Assembly: GCF_016009175.1 (NCBI RefSeq)
Contig: NZ_JADUCM010000011.1
Location: 96,560 to 160,559, forward strand
DNA length: 64,000 bases
Origin: Pseudomonas alkylphenolica
GTDB taxonomy: Bacteria; Pseudomonadota; Gammaproteobacteria; Pseudomonadales; Pseudomonadaceae
Direction of reading: 5' to 3'
In this document: in pieces, positions 1 to 10,100 of the stretch
Layout of the letters: each line of letters begins with the position of its first letter
Position numbering within the stretch: position 1 is the stretch's first letter
Position numbers and translations under genes: made by a program
Notes under the pieces: model-generated
Database searches by the model: none
What the model saw: the letters and a program-made list of their open reading frames with translations, nothing else
What the model was told of the DNA's origin: nothing

Positions 1-725
<725 letters not shown>

Positions 726-750
726 GATGCTTTTCCTTTTTGGGTTCGGG

Positions 751-1521
751 TCAGGAGCGCACGCTGAAGCTGCTTTCGCCCAGACCCTGAATTTCGACGC
801 TGACATGCACACCCGGGCGCAGTGCTTCGGCGGCGGTGGCGGCACCGGCCATCACCAGGCTGCCGGCCGGCAGCACCCGTTCGGCGTCATGCAGCAGGCG
901 CGAGGCCTGCACCAGGCTACGCAGTGGCTGGCCGAGAATCGCGGCAGTAGAGCCGACCTGTACTGCGCGGCCGTCCAGGCGCATCACCACGCCGGCATTG
1001 GCCAACGCGGAGAAATCTCGCGACCAGGGGCCGACAGTCAGGCCGGAAGAGGAGCAGTTGTCCGCCACCACGTCTTCCAGGCTGAACTTGAAGGCCTGGT
1101 AACGTGAGTCGATGATTTCCAGCGCTGGCGCCACCGCCTCCACGTAGTCCGCTGCTTCCAGGAGGGTCAGCGGGCGGTCGATGTCCCGACGGGTGAGGAA
1201 ACAGACCTCGGGCTCGACGCGTGGGTGGATGTAGCGCGCCAGGTCGACCAGGCCGCCATCCTCTTCCAGCATGGCATCGGTGAGCCAGCCCCAGATCAGG
1301 CTGTCGACACCCATCTGGATCATCTTGGCGCGGCTCGTGAAACCCAGCTTGATACCGATGCAGTGTTCGCCGTCGTCGTAGCGGCGCTGCATGGCAGCGC
1401 GCTGGATGAGGTAGGCGTCGTCCAGCGAGAAGGGACTTTCGACGCTGAATTGGGCCAGCGGCCGGGCATGGCGTGCTGCTTGGTCGAGCGCGGTGGCAAT
1501 GCGGGTGATGTCGGTACTCAT
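751..1521 (-). CDS. nbaG: 4-oxalocrotonate decarboxylase
   Basis: 256 residues, the usual length for this Mg2+-dependent member of the fumarylacetoacetase-like hydratase/decarboxylase family (DmpH/XylI type). It converts 2-oxohex-3-enedioate to 2-oxopent-4-enoate plus CO2. Visible family marks are [19 protein letters not shown], the metal-binding block [16 protein letters not shown], and [30 protein letters not shown]. It is a paralogue of nbaH in the same operon; the two enzymes usually form a complex that channels the unstable dienol. Its start codon overlaps the nbaI stop by 4 bases (ATGA), indicating translational coupling. Confidence 0.93.
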   Translation of the reverse strand: MSTDITRIATALDQAARHARPLAQFSVESPFSLDDAYLIQRAAMQRRYDDGEHCIGIKLGFTSRAKMIQMGVDSLIWGWLTDAMLEEDGGLVDLARYIHPRVEPEVCFLTRRDIDRPLTLLEAADYVEAVAPALEIIDSRYQAFKFSLEDVVADNCSSSGLTVGPWSRDFSALANAGVVMRLDGRAVQVGSTAAILGQPLRSLVQASRLLHDAERVLPAGSLVMAGAATAAEALRPGVHVSVEIQGLGESSFSVRS

Positions 1522-2546
1522 GGGCGGTTCTCCGGGCGCTGGGCCAACAGGTCGAGGGCGACGTCGACGATCATGTCTTCCTGGCCGCCGACCATGCGGC
1601 GCTTGCCCAGTTCGACGAGGATATCGAGGGTCTTCAGGCCGTACTTGGCGGCGGCCACTTCGGCGTGGCGCAGGAAGCTGGAGTAGACACCGGCATAACC
1701 GAGGCCCAGGGTTTCGCGGTCGACGCGTACCGGGCGGTCCTGCAGCGGACGGACGATGTCATCGGCTGCATCCATCAGGGTGTAGAGGTCGGTACCGTGG
1801 TTCCAGCCCATGCGCTCGGCAGCGGCGATGAACACTTCCAGCGGCGCGTTACCGGCACCGGCGCCCATCCCGGCCAGGCTGGCGTCGATGCGATCACAGC
1901 CCTCTTCCACGGCGGCAATCGAGTTGGCCACGCCGAGGCTGAGGTTGTGGTGCGCGTGCATGCCCACCTGGGTTTCCGGCTTGAGCACCGCCTTGAACGC
2001 GCGCATGCGGTCACGGATGTCCTGCATGTTCATTGCGCCGCCAGAGTCGGCCATGTAGATGCAGGTGGCGCCGTAGCTTTCCATCAACTTGCCCTGGGCG
2101 GCCAGCTGCTCGGCCGGGATCATGTGGCTCATCATCAAAAAGCCGACGGTGTCCATGCCCAGCTCGCGGGCGTATTCGATGTGCTGCTTCGACACGTCGG
2201 CTTCGGTGCAGTGCGTGGCCACGCGTACCACCCGCGCACCGGCGTTGTAGGCAGCCTTGAGGTCATGCACCGAGCCGATGCCGGGCAGCAACAAGGTGGC
2301 GATCTGCGCATGCTCGATGACGTCGGCCACGGCCTCGATGTACTCAAGGTCGGTGTGCTTGCCAAAGCCGTAGTTGAAGCTAGAGCCCTGCAGGCCGTCG
2401 CCATGGGCGACTTCGATCGAATCGACCCTGGCCTTGTCCAGCGCGCGGGCAATGTCCTGCACGTTCTGGATCGAGTACTGGTGGCGAATGGCATGGCTGC
2501 CGTCGCGCAGGGTGACATCGGAGATATAGATTTTCTTACCGTTCAT
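1518..2546 (-). CDS. nbaI: 4-hydroxy-2-oxovalerate aldolase
   Basis: 342-residue class II aldolase of the DmpG/MhpE family, cleaving 4-hydroxy-2-oxovalerate to pyruvate and acetaldehyde. The N-terminal barrel strand [17 protein letters not shown] carries the conserved R-D pair and catalytic His. METQ-like substitutes are absent: the metal-site region [15 protein letters not shown] is intact, as is the C-terminal communication domain contacting the dehydrogenase ([25 protein letters not shown]). It lies 11 bp downstream of nbaJ, and the products of the two genes form the aldolase-dehydrogenase complex that channels toxic acetaldehyde. The start at 2546 ([10 protein letters not shown]) matches the family. 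Confidence 0.95.
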   Translation of the reverse strand: MNGKKIYISDVTLRDGSHAIRHQYSIQNVQDIARALDKARVDSIEVAHGDGLQGSSFNYGFGKHTDLEYIEAVADVIEHAQIATLLLPGIGSVHDLKAAYNAGARVVRVATHCTEADVSKQHIEYARELGMDTVGFLMMSHMIPAEQLAAQGKLMESYGATCIYMADSGGAMNMQDIRDRMRAFKAVLKPETQVGMHAHHNLSLGVANSIAAVEEGCDRIDASLAGMGAGAGNAPLEVFIAAAERMGWNHGTDLYTLMDAADDIVRPLQDRPVRVDRETLGLGYAGVYSSFLRHAEVAAAKYGLKTLDILVELGKRRMVGGQEDMIVDVALDLLAQRPENRP

Positions 2547-2557
2547 GGGCGGGGTCC

Positions 2558-3496
2558 TCAGCCGTTGAGCATCGACAGCGCCATGCGCTCGGCGGTGGCC
2601 AAGGCAGCGGAGGTCATGATGTCGAGGTTGCCGGCATACGCTGGCAGGTAGTGGGCAGCGCCTTCGACCTCGAGGAACACCGAGGTCTTCAGGCCCGAGA
2701 AGCGGCCGTGGCCTGGAATGTTCAGCGGTGCATCCTCGGGGATCACGTCGAACTGCACCTTTTGCTTGAGGCGGTAGCCCGGCACATAGGCCTGCACAGC
2801 GGCGGCCATTTCTTCGATGGAGGCTTCGACCTTGGCCTGGTCGGCGGCTTCGGAGAGCACGAACACCGTGTCACGCATCATCAACGGCGGCTCGGCCGGG
2901 TTCATGACGATGATCGCCTTGCCCTTGGCCGCACCACCGATCACTTCGATGGCCTTGCTGGTGGTTTCGGTGAACTCATCGATGTTGGCGCGGGTACCGG
3001 GACCGGCGGATTTGCTCGCAATCGAGGCAATGATCTCGGCGTAATGCACCTTGGCCACGCGCGACACCGCCGCCACCATCGGGATGGTTGCCTGGCCGCC
3101 GCAGGTGACCATGTTGACGTTCAGCTGGCCGAGGTTCTGCTCCAGGTTGACCACCGGTACACAGTACGGGCCGATGGCTGCCGGGGTCAGGTCGATCAGG
3201 CGGATACCCGGTTTGACCGAACGCAGGAACGCGTCGTTCTTGACGTGGGCGCCGGCGCTGGTGGCATCGAAAACGAAGTCGATGTCAGCAAACGCTGGCA
3301 GACGGGTCAGGCCTTCTACGCCTTCGTGGGTCGTGGCCACGCCCCTCCGTGCAGCCCGTGCCAGGCCATCGGACGCCGGGTCGATACCGACCATCGCCGA
3401 CATTTCCAGGTGCTGCGCGTTACGCAGGATCTTGATCATCAGGTCGGTGCCGATGTTGCCGGAGCCGATGATGGCAACCTTGAGTTTCTTGCTCAT
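2558..3496 (-). CDS. nbaJ: acetaldehyde dehydrogenase (acylating)
   Basis: 312 residues, DmpF/MhpF family. It oxidises acetaldehyde with NAD+ and CoA to acetyl-CoA, finishing the pathway. The Rossmann motif is [10 protein letters not shown] (residues 11-20) and the catalytic cysteine is Cys132 in [11 protein letters not shown]. The later blocks [20 protein letters not shown] and [31 protein letters not shown] are typical of the family. It is followed after 11 bp by its partner aldolase NbaI. Cofactor and active-site residues are all present, so it should be functional. Confidence 0.95.
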   Translation of the reverse strand: MSKKLKVAIIGSGNIGTDLMIKILRNAQHLEMSAMVGIDPASDGLARAARRGVATTHEGVEGLTRLPAFADIDFVFDATSAGAHVKNDAFLRSVKPGIRLIDLTPAAIGPYCVPVVNLEQNLGQLNVNMVTCGGQATIPMVAAVSRVAKVHYAEIIASIASKSAGPGTRANIDEFTETTSKAIEVIGGAAKGKAIIVMNPAEPPLMMRDTVFVLSEAADQAKVEASIEEMAAAVQAYVPGYRLKQKVQFDVIPEDAPLNIPGHGRFSGLKTSVFLEVEGAAHYLPAYAGNLDIMTSAALATAERMALSMLNG

Positions 3497-3507
3497 GGGG
3501 GCTCCTG

Positions 3508-4320
3508 TTAATCGCGGTTGGCAAAGGCGGCGCTGACGCTGCCCAGGCCCTGGATGTGGGCGGTGAAATGGTCACCCGGATTGGCTGCGACCATCGGGCC
3601 GAGCGCGCCGGTAAGCAAGATGTCGCCGGCGCGCAGCGGCTCGCCGAGGCGGGCCATGGTATCGGCGAGCCAGACGGCAGCGTTCAGCGGATTGCCCAGG
3701 CAGGCTGCCCCGGCGCCAACCGACACCGGCTCTCCGCGCAGGGTCATGCTCATGCCACAGTTCACCAGGTCCAGCTGATCCAGCTTCACTGGGCGGGTGC
3801 CGAGCACGAAAAGGCCGGACGACGCGTTGTCGGCGATGGTGTCGACCAGCCGGATGTCCCAGTTGGCGATGCGGCTGCCGACCACTTCGATTGCCGGCAG
3901 GGCGAAAGCGGTGGCGCGCAGAAGGTCGGCCACTGTGTGGCGCTCGTGGGGCAGGTCGTGTTCCAGCACCAGGGCGATCTCTGCCTCGACCTTGGGCTGG
4001 GCGCAGTCTGCCCAGGCGATCGGCTGGCCATCGCCGCGGGCCATGTCGGCAAGCAGCAGGCCGAAATCCGGTTGGTCGACGCCCAGCTGGGCTTGCACCG
4101 CCGGGCTGGTCAGGCCGATCTTGCGGCCCACCGGGCGGCGCCCGGCAGCCACTGCGAGCTGGTTGTTGTGGCGCTGCACGGCGTAGGCCAGGGCCATCAC
4201 CTGGGCATTCGGGTCGTCGGCCTGGGCGGCGGCGATCAGATCACGCACCGGCGGACAGGGTTGGCCACTCAGTTGCGCCTGGTGCAGGCGTTCAGCGGCC
4301 GTGAGGAGGGCGGCATGCAT
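3508..4320 (-). CDS. nbaH: 2-oxopent-4-enoate hydratase
   Basis: 270 residues, fumarylacetoacetase-like hydratase of the DmpE/MhpD/XylJ type, adding water to 2-oxopent-4-enoate to give 4-hydroxy-2-oxovalerate. Visible marks are [22 protein letters not shown], the metal-binding Glu pair in [16 protein letters not shown], and [28 protein letters not shown]. It shares the fold with NbaG (4-oxalocrotonate decarboxylase), which is why the two align across most of their length. Only 14 bp separate it from nbaE. In the P. fluorescens KU-7 nba cluster, as I recall it, a small gene nbaX sits at this junction; here there is no room for one. Confidence 0.92.
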   Translation of the reverse strand: MHAALLTAAERLHQAQLSGQPCPPVRDLIAAAQADDPNAQVMALAYAVQRHNNQLAVAAGRRPVGRKIGLTSPAVQAQLGVDQPDFGLLLADMARGDGQPIAWADCAQPKVEAEIALVLEHDLPHERHTVADLLRATAFALPAIEVVGSRIANWDIRLVDTIADNASSGLFVLGTRPVKLDQLDLVNCGMSMTLRGEPVSVGAGAACLGNPLNAAVWLADTMARLGEPLRAGDILLTGALGPMVAANPGDHFTAHIQGLGSVSAAFANRD

Positions 4321-4334
4321 GGAAGTACTCCTGC

Positions 4335-5801
4335 TTAGGCGTTGACGCAGACGGTGGTGGATTCCGAATAGAAGTCCAGGGAGTGACGGCCGCCCTCGCG
4401 GCCCAGGCCGGAGAGCCGTGCGCCGCCGAAGGGCGTACGCAGGTCGCGCAGGAACCAGGTGTTGACCCAGACCATGCCGACGCGCAGTTGGCGGGAAACC
4501 TTGTGAGCGCGCTTCAGGTTGGTGGTCCAGATTGCAGCGGCAAGGCCGTAGGCACTGTCGTTGACGCGGCGAATCACTTCATCGTCGCGGTCGAACGGGG
4601 CGACATGGCAGACCGGACCGAAGACTTCCTCGCGCACGCAGCGGGCGTCATCGGACAGCCCGGTCCAGATGGTCGGCTGCACGAAGGCGCCATTGTCGCG
4701 GGCGTCGCCGAACGTCGGCACACCACCGCCGCTGACCACGGTGGCACCCTCGCGGCGGGCCAGCTCGAAGTATTCGAGGACCTTGTCGCGGTGCTTGTGG
4801 GAGATCAGCGAGCCCATATTTACGCCGTCCTCATCCGGGTAGCCGATCTTCAGTTTCTCGGCACCTGCCTTGAGTGCGGCAACGAAGCGCTCGTAGATCG
4901 GCCGTTCGACGTAGACCCGTTCCGAGCACAGGCACACCTGGCCGGAGTTGGTGAAGCTTGAGCGCAGCACGCCAGCCACCGCCGCGTCGAAGTCGCAGTC
5001 AGCGAACACCACGGCGGCGTTCTTGCCACCCAGTTCGAAGGACACCTCGCGCACGCCTTCGGCGGCCGCTTTCATGATGGTGGCGCCAGTGCGCGACTCG
5101 CCGGTGAAAGTGATGGCATCCACGTCCGGATGGCGGGTGAGGAATTCACCGGCCGAGTTCGGCCCGAAGCCATGCACCAGGTTGAATACGCCTGCGGGCA
5201 CGCCGGCTTCCAGCATGACCTCGGCCAGCAGGGTGGCGGAGGACGGCGAGTCTTCCGAGGGCTTGACCACCACAGAGTTGCCGCAGGCCAGTGCGGGTGC
5301 GACCTTCCAGGTGAGCAGCAACATCGGCAGGTTCCATGGCGAGATGATCGCCACCACGCCGTGGGGCTTGCGCACCGTGTAGCTGAACACGTCGCTGCCA
5401 TCGCCGGTGCGCATCTCATAGTACTCGCCGCCGGCCTGGCGGATCTGCTCGGCAAAGGTGCGGAAGTTGTGCACGCCGCGGGCAATGTCCAGGGTCCGCG
5501 CTTGCTGTACCGGGCGGCCGGTATCGGCTACTTCGGCGGCGACGAAGTCTTCGAAGCGCCGCTCGATGCAATCTGCGATGCGCACCAGCACGTCGGCGCG
5601 CTGGCTGGCGCTGTAGCTGGCCCAAGGGCCTTCCTGGGCCGCCTTGGCAGCGGCGACCGCGCGCTCCACCAGCGCCGCGTCGGCCTCGCAGACCTGGCCC
5701 AGAATGCGGCCGTCGATGGGGGACACATTGTCAAAGGTCTTGGGGGTGGTAACGAACTCGCCATTTACGAAGTGGCGCAGCAGGGACAGGGGGGCGGACA
5801 C
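4335..5801 (-). CDS. nbaE: 2-aminomuconate 6-semialdehyde dehydrogenase
   Basis: 488-residue NAD+-dependent aldehyde dehydrogenase. Catalytic Glu256 is in [13 protein letters not shown] and catalytic Cys290 in [15 protein letters not shown]. The cofactor region is [23 protein letters not shown]...VKPSE. It belongs to the 2-hydroxymuconic/2-aminomuconic semialdehyde dehydrogenase group (ends [23 protein letters not shown]). The operon partners NbaF and NbaC point to the amino substrate rather than the hydroxy one of meta-cleavage operons. The start is GTG at 5801-5799, with GGAGG five bases upstream. First gene of the seven-gene operon nbaE-H-J-I-G-F-C. Confidence 0.92.
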   Translation of the reverse strand: MSAPLSLLRHFVNGEFVTTPKTFDNVSPIDGRILGQVCEADAALVERAVAAAKAAQEGPWASYSASQRADVLVRIADCIERRFEDFVAAEVADTGRPVQQARTLDIARGVHNFRTFAEQIRQAGGEYYEMRTGDGSDVFSYTVRKPHGVVAIISPWNLPMLLLTWKVAPALACGNSVVVKPSEDSPSSATLLAEVMLEAGVPAGVFNLVHGFGPNSAGEFLTRHPDVDAITFTGESRTGATIMKAAAEGVREVSFELGGKNAAVVFADCDFDAAVAGVLRSSFTNSGQVCLCSERVYVERPIYERFVAALKAGAEKLKIGYPDEDGVNMGSLISHKHRDKVLEYFELARREGATVVSGGGVPTFGDARDNGAFVQPTIWTGLSDDARCVREEVFGPVCHVAPFDRDDEVIRRVNDSAYGLAAAIWTTNLKRAHKVSRQLRVGMVWVNTWFLRDLRTPFGGARLSGLGREGGRHSLDFYSESTTVCVNA

Positions 5802-5806
5802 GGCAA

Positions 5807-5830
5807 CCTCCGATTCTTGGATTTCGGAGG
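5807..5830 (-). promoter_or_regulatory. hairpin masking the nbaE Shine-Dalgarno
   Basis: In the nbaE leader RNA, CCTCCGA (5830-5824) is perfectly complementary to TCGGAGG (5813-5807), with a 10-nt loop between them. The 3' arm contains the GGAGG ribosome-binding site that ends five bases before the GTG start. Folding would therefore hide the site. The structure is read directly from the sequence; a regulatory role is inference. Confidence 0.5.
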
Positions 5831-5845
5831 AGTCTATGTGTTCTA

Positions 5846-5874
5846 CCTATAAGCGAGTAATCAAAGGTTTGCCA
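5846..5874 (-). promoter_or_regulatory. candidate sigma-70 promoter of the nba operon
   Basis: On the minus strand TGGCAA (5874-5869) and TATAGG (5851-5846) are separated by 17 bp, 45 bp ahead of the nbaE start, in the only sizeable gap (102 bp) between nbaE and the LysR gene. The -35 is weak, as expected for an activator-dependent promoter. A LysR target would be expected just upstream; I could not identify one with confidence. Confidence 0.3.
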
Positions 5875-5903
5875 TCCTCTATTAGCACCTGGAATAGCTG
5901 TGA

Positions 5904-6866
5904 TCAGGCCGTCAGGTCGCCATGTTGCTCTTGGCTGGCTTGTTCCAGGCACTCGCGGAACAGCCGCGCCGCAGGCCCCAGTTCACGATTGCCTGCGTGG
6001 AAGTAGCCAATGTCGCCGAACTGCAGGTGGCTGCCCAGATCCAGGGTGCGCAGCAACCCGGCTCCAATGAACTGGCGAGCCGCTTCCAGGGGCATCACCG
6101 CGACGGTCTGTTGGTCCTGCATCAGGCTTAAGTTGGTGAGGATCGATAGCGACTCGACCACGTTGCTCGGCGCCGCCAGTCCGGCTTCGTCGAACAGCCG
6201 GTCGACGGTGCGACGCAGCAGTGAGTCGCGGGTCGGCAAGACCCAGGGGTAGTCGAGCAGGGTAGCCAGGCTAACCGGGACCTGGCCGATCAGGGGATGC
6301 TGTGCACCGGTAACCACCGCCAGCTCCTCGCCGTAAAGCACCACTGCCTCAAGCTGCGATGATTCGTGGTGCCAGCGCCAATCGTCCGGCACCCGACCGA
6401 CGACCAGGTCGACCTCGCCCACCGCCAGGGCCGGGAACAACTGGTCCATCTGCCCGACCCGCAGTGACACCAGCACCTTCGGAGCACGCTGCTTGAGCAG
6501 TTTCAGCGCGTGCGGCAGCAGCGAGCTGGATGCCGAGATCAGGGTCCCCACCAGGACATGCCCCGAGGTGCCTTCCTGGTAGGCATTGACCTCGTCGGTC
6601 AAGGAGCGCAGCTCGGCCAGCAGCGACTTGCTACGGCGCGCCATCAGCGCGCCCAAAGGGGTGGCGCTGACGCCCCGGTTGCCGCGAACCAGCAGCGGCG
6701 CGCCGAAGTACGACTCCAGCTCGTGGATGATCTTGGTCACCGCTGGCTGGGTCAGGCCCAGCGCCTGGGCTGCGCGCAGCAGCGAGCCACTCTGCAGCAC
6801 CTGATCGAAGACTACCAGTTGGTAGAACTTGAGTTTGCGGGCGACAGATAGATGAGTGAACTGCAT
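5904..6866 (-). CDS. LysR-family transcriptional regulator (PcaQ/GbpR-like)
   Basis: 320-residue LysR regulator. The N-terminal winged helix-turn-helix is at about residues 10-70 (LQSGSLLRAAQALGLTQPAVTKIIHELESYFGAPLLVRGNRG), followed by a periplasmic-binding-like effector domain (GTLISASSSLLPHALKLLKQ...; AVVTGAQHPLIGQVPVSLATLLDYPWVLPTRDS). The N-terminal style MQFTHLSVARKLKFYQLVVFDQVLQ is that of PcaQ/GbpR regulators. I start at ATG 6866. The open frame continues to 7052, but that part reads through the REP pair and is not coding. It lies directly upstream of nbaE on the same strand, so it is the likely regulator of the nba operon. In strain KU-7 the LysR gene nbaR lies, from memory, at the other end of the cluster, so orthology is uncertain. 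Confidence 0.85.
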   Translation of the reverse strand: MQFTHLSVARKLKFYQLVVFDQVLQSGSLLRAAQALGLTQPAVTKIIHELESYFGAPLLVRGNRGVSATPLGALMARRSKSLLAELRSLTDEVNAYQEGTSGHVLVGTLISASSSLLPHALKLLKQRAPKVLVSLRVGQMDQLFPALAVGEVDLVVGRVPDDWRWHHESSQLEAVVLYGEELAVVTGAQHPLIGQVPVSLATLLDYPWVLPTRDSLLRRTVDRLFDEAGLAAPSNVVESLSILTNLSLMQDQQTVAVMPLEAARQFIGAGLLRTLDLGSHLQFGDIGYFHAGNRELGPAARLFRECLEQASQEQHGDLTA

Positions 6867-6954
6867 GAGTGACCTTCGGGTGACTGGCCTATTGCCAGGA
6901 GTATCGCACAACTGCATTGCACGGATTGCAGCGCTGGCTGTTGTACTGAAGGCG

Positions 6955-7037
6955 GTAGGAGCTGGCTTGCCAGCGATGCAGGCGATGCGCAGGGACTGAT
7001 TGCGCGTGGATGCCATCGCCGGCAAGCCGGCTCCTAC
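6955..7037. repeat. inverted REP pair (BIME-like)
   Basis: Two 24-base REP units face each other. The left one (6955-6978) begins GTAGGAGCTGGCTTGCCAGC; the right one (7014-7037) ends GGCAAGCCGGCTCCTAC. Each has the GGC/GCC mini-hairpin and the conserved CTCCTAC terminus of P. putida-type REP sequences. They flank 35 bases. Located between the LysR gene and the tRNA, they mark the junction between the catabolic block and the conserved segment. Confidence 0.85.
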
Positions 7038-7053
7038 AAAACACGCGGACAAG

Positions 7054-7078
7054 AAAAAGCCGCGCTATGCGCGGCTTT
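7054..7078 (-). terminator. Rho-independent terminator after the tRNA
   Basis: On the minus strand the stem AAGCCGCGC/GCGCGGCTT closes a short ATA-type loop and runs into TTTTTCTT. It begins 5 bp after the tRNA 3' end and probably also serves the rmcA transcript. Confidence 0.85.
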
Positions 7079-7083
7079 GGAGT

Positions 7084-7160
7084 TGGTGGGCCCACACGGA
7101 CTTGAACCGTGGACCAAAGGATTATGAGTCCTCTGCTCTAACCAACTGAGCTATAGGCCC
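7084..7160 (-). tRNA. tRNA with CAU anticodon, probably tRNA-Ile2 (lysidine-modified)
   Basis: A 77-nt cloverleaf with encoded CCA (7086-7084). The acceptor arm GGGCCTA pairs with TGGGCCC (one G-T wobble), the D-arm is AGCTCAGTTGGTTAGAGC, the anticodon loop is CTCATAA with CAT at 7126-7124, and the T-arm is GTTCAAGTCC. The variable region TTTGGTC and the T-loop resemble E. coli ileX rather than metT, so I favour the AUA-reading isoleucine tRNA whose C34 is turned into lysidine; elongator Met is the alternative. Its 5' end is only 13 bp from the rmcA stop codon, so it is either co-transcribed with rmcA or driven from inside that gene. Confidence 0.9.
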
Positions 7161-7173
7161 CAGTGGTCGCGGA

Positions 7174-10100
7174 TTATAACGAGGGTTTCCGGGCTGTGCT
7201 ATCCGAAAGATCTGAAACTGCTATACGAAGAAACGTTGCAGCGAATTCTTCGGCGGGCAGTGGCAGGCTGACAATGTAGCCCTGGATCTGCTCGCAACCT
7301 TCGGCGGCCAGGAACCGTTGCTGGGCCTGGTTCTCGACGCCCTCGGCAATGATCGTCAATTGCATGCTGCGTCCCAGGGCGATGATCGCGCGGGCAATGG
7401 CGGCATCATGGGGGTCATCGGGCAGGCCGCGGATGAACGACTGATCGATCTTGAGGATATCCAGTGGCAGGCGCTTGAGGTAACTCAACGAGGAGTAGCC
7501 TGTGCCGAAGTCATCGATGGCCAGTTGCACACCCAGGTGTTTGAGCTGGTGGAGGATGGCCAGCGCTTCTTCGGCCTGACTCATGATGAAGTTTTCGGTG
7601 ATCTCCAGTTGCAGGTCGCCGGCCCTGAGTTGGTGGGTCTTGAGCAGTTGCTCGATACGTTTGATCAGGCTGGGCTGGCGCAGTTGAGCACCCGCCAGGT
7701 TCACCGACAACGGCCCGAACGCGAGGTAGTCCCGTTTCCAGCTCTGCATCTGGCGACAGGCTTGTTCCAGCACCCAGTCACCCAGTTGCAGGATCATGCC
7801 GTTTTCTTCAGCTAACGAGATGAAGTGTTCCGGCGGCACCTCGCCAAGTACGGGGTGCGTCCAGCGGATCAGTGCTTCGGCACCGACCAGGCTTTGGGTC
7901 TTAAGGCTGAACTTGGGCTGGTAGCTCAGGCTCAGCTCATTGCGCTCTACGGCCCGGCGCAACTCATGCTCGAGCGCGATACGCTCGCTGGCCTGGGCAG
8001 TGAGGTCGCGGGTGTAGCATTCGACGCGGTTACGGCCTTTGGCCTTGGATCGGTACATCGCCGCGTCGGCATTGCGGATCAGCGAGGCAACATCGGTGCC
8101 GTCCTGTGGATAAAGGCTGGTGCCGATACTGGCGCTGGTGAAGAACTCGTGTTCGCCTGCCTGGAACGGGGCGCCGAAGCAGGCCAGCAGTTTGTTGGCG
8201 ATATGGCTGGCATCGCTGGGTTGGTGCAGGCCGGGCAGGAGGATGATGAACTCGTCACCACCCAGGCGTGCCACGGTGTCGATGTCGCGCACCTGCTCCT
8301 TCAGGCGCTGGGCGATGCCTTTGAGCAACAGGTCGCCGACCGGGTGGCCGAGGCTGTCATTGATGTGTTTGAAACGGTCCAGGTCCAGAAACAGCACAGC
8401 GCCCTGACGCTTCGAAGTCTGTGCGCAGTTAAGCGCGGCTTGCAGACGGTTTTCGAACAGCGTGCGGTTGGGCAGGCCGGTAAGCGGATCGTGATGCGCC
8501 TGGTAATCGAGTTTGGCTTGCGCGTGCTTGAGGCTGGAGATATCGGCAAACACCGCGACAAAGTGAGTGACAACCCGCTCGCTGTTGCGCACGGCGCTGA
8601 TGGTCAGCCAACTGGGGTAAAGCTCACCATTCTTGCGCCGGTTTTGAATTTCACCTTGCCAGTGCCCCTCGGCGGTCAGCTGGTGCCACATGGCCGCGTA
8701 GAAGGCGCTGTCATGCTGACCGGAGGCGAGCAAGCGCGGAGTCTGTCTCAGCGCTTCAAATTCGCTGTAGCCGGTGATCTCGCTGAAGGCCCGGTTGACC
8801 GCGCTGATGCGTTGCTCGGTGTCGGTGATCAACACGCCTTCTGCGGTGTTTTCGAACACCGTGGCAGCCAGCTGCAGTTTTTCCTGCATCAAGTGGCGTT
8901 CGGTGATGTCGCGGGCGATGGTCAGCATGCAGCCGACGCCGGCAATCGGCAGTGGCCTGGCCGACAATTCGCACAGGCGTATCTGGCCGTCGCTGCGGCG
9001 GATGTGGCAGGTAAAGTCCCGTACAAAGCCGTCTCTGTGCAGCAGCTCCAGCAGCCGCTTGCGCTCGTTGAGGTCTACCCACATGCCCAGATCCAGGGAC
9101 GTCTGGTCCAGGGAGGTGTGGCTGTCGAAGCCGGTCAGGCGGCAAAAGCCTTCGTTGACTTCCAACAGCAGGCCGTCGCTCTGGCGCGACAGCAGCAGGC
9201 CGTCGGGTGAGGCGTGGAAGGCTTTGGCAAATTTCTCTTCCGAGGTTTGCAGTTGCTCCTGGGTCTGCTTGAGCTGGGTGATGTCGCGCACGGCGACAAC
9301 CAGCGCCGGGGTACTGTCGAGCTCGAATGTCTCGGCCGAAATCAGGCCGGTGAACTGTTGACCGTTGCTGCGCCGGAACAGGGTTTCCATGTTGCGGATA
9401 CTGCCGGACTGCAAACGCCGCAGCAGCTCGGGGTCCGCACCTTCGAGCCCCCAGATATTCAGCTCGCTCGCGGTGCGGCCGATGACCTGTTCCGAGCTCA
9501 GGCCGATCTGCTCTTCGAAGGCCTCGTTGACCTCCAGCAGGCAACCGTCGCTAAGGCGGGCAATGAAGAGAATGTCGGGGCATTGCTGGAACACCGAGGC
9601 AAACTTTTGCTCCGAGAGTCGCAGGGCGTCTTCGGCATTCTTGGTTTCGCTGATGTCGATCATCAGCCCGCGCATCACCGGCTTGTGCCCGTGCTCGATC
9701 AGGCTGACGATATCGCGTACCCACAGGCAGCGGCCATCGGCGCAGATAACCCGGTACTCAAGGCTGTGGTCGCGCCCGGCAGCGGTTTCGCTGTCACAGA
9801 ACGCGTGGGCCCAGAGTGCATCGTCGGGGTGAATGATGCTGCGCCAGAAGCCCGGCCGCAGCCACTGGCTCAAGGGATAGCCGAGGAGGTCTTCGGCATG
9901 TGGCGAAACATAGTTGTAGGTGAAGTCGTTGGCGTCGGCTTCCCAGGCGATTGCGGAGAGGCTCTCGACCAGGCCGCGGTAATGATATTCACTGCTGCGC
10001 AGTTCTTGCTCGAGGGCAATGCGTCGGGAGATCTCTGAACTCAAGCGCCTGTTGATGCGGATGACCGCCGCCAGGATCGCCACCAGCAACAGGATGCCGG

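Noticed and set aside
726..845. 40-codon N-terminal extension of nbaF
   Set aside because: Overlaps nbaG, begins MPPPPPK and has no family counterpart; the ATG at 725 fits the RidA family.
4321..4334. An nbaX gene between nbaH and nbaE
   Set aside because: Only 14 bases separate the two genes, so the extra gene reported in the KU-7 cluster is absent here.
6867..7052. 62-codon N-terminal extension of the LysR regulator
   Set aside because: It translates the REP pair; LysR proteins start just before their helix-turn-helix, as the ATG at 6866 does.
7084..7160. Elongator tRNA-Met as the identity of the CAU tRNA
   Set aside because: Not excluded, but the variable region and T-arm resemble the AUA-reading isoleucine tRNA more; discriminating by tilS recognition elements needs an alignment.
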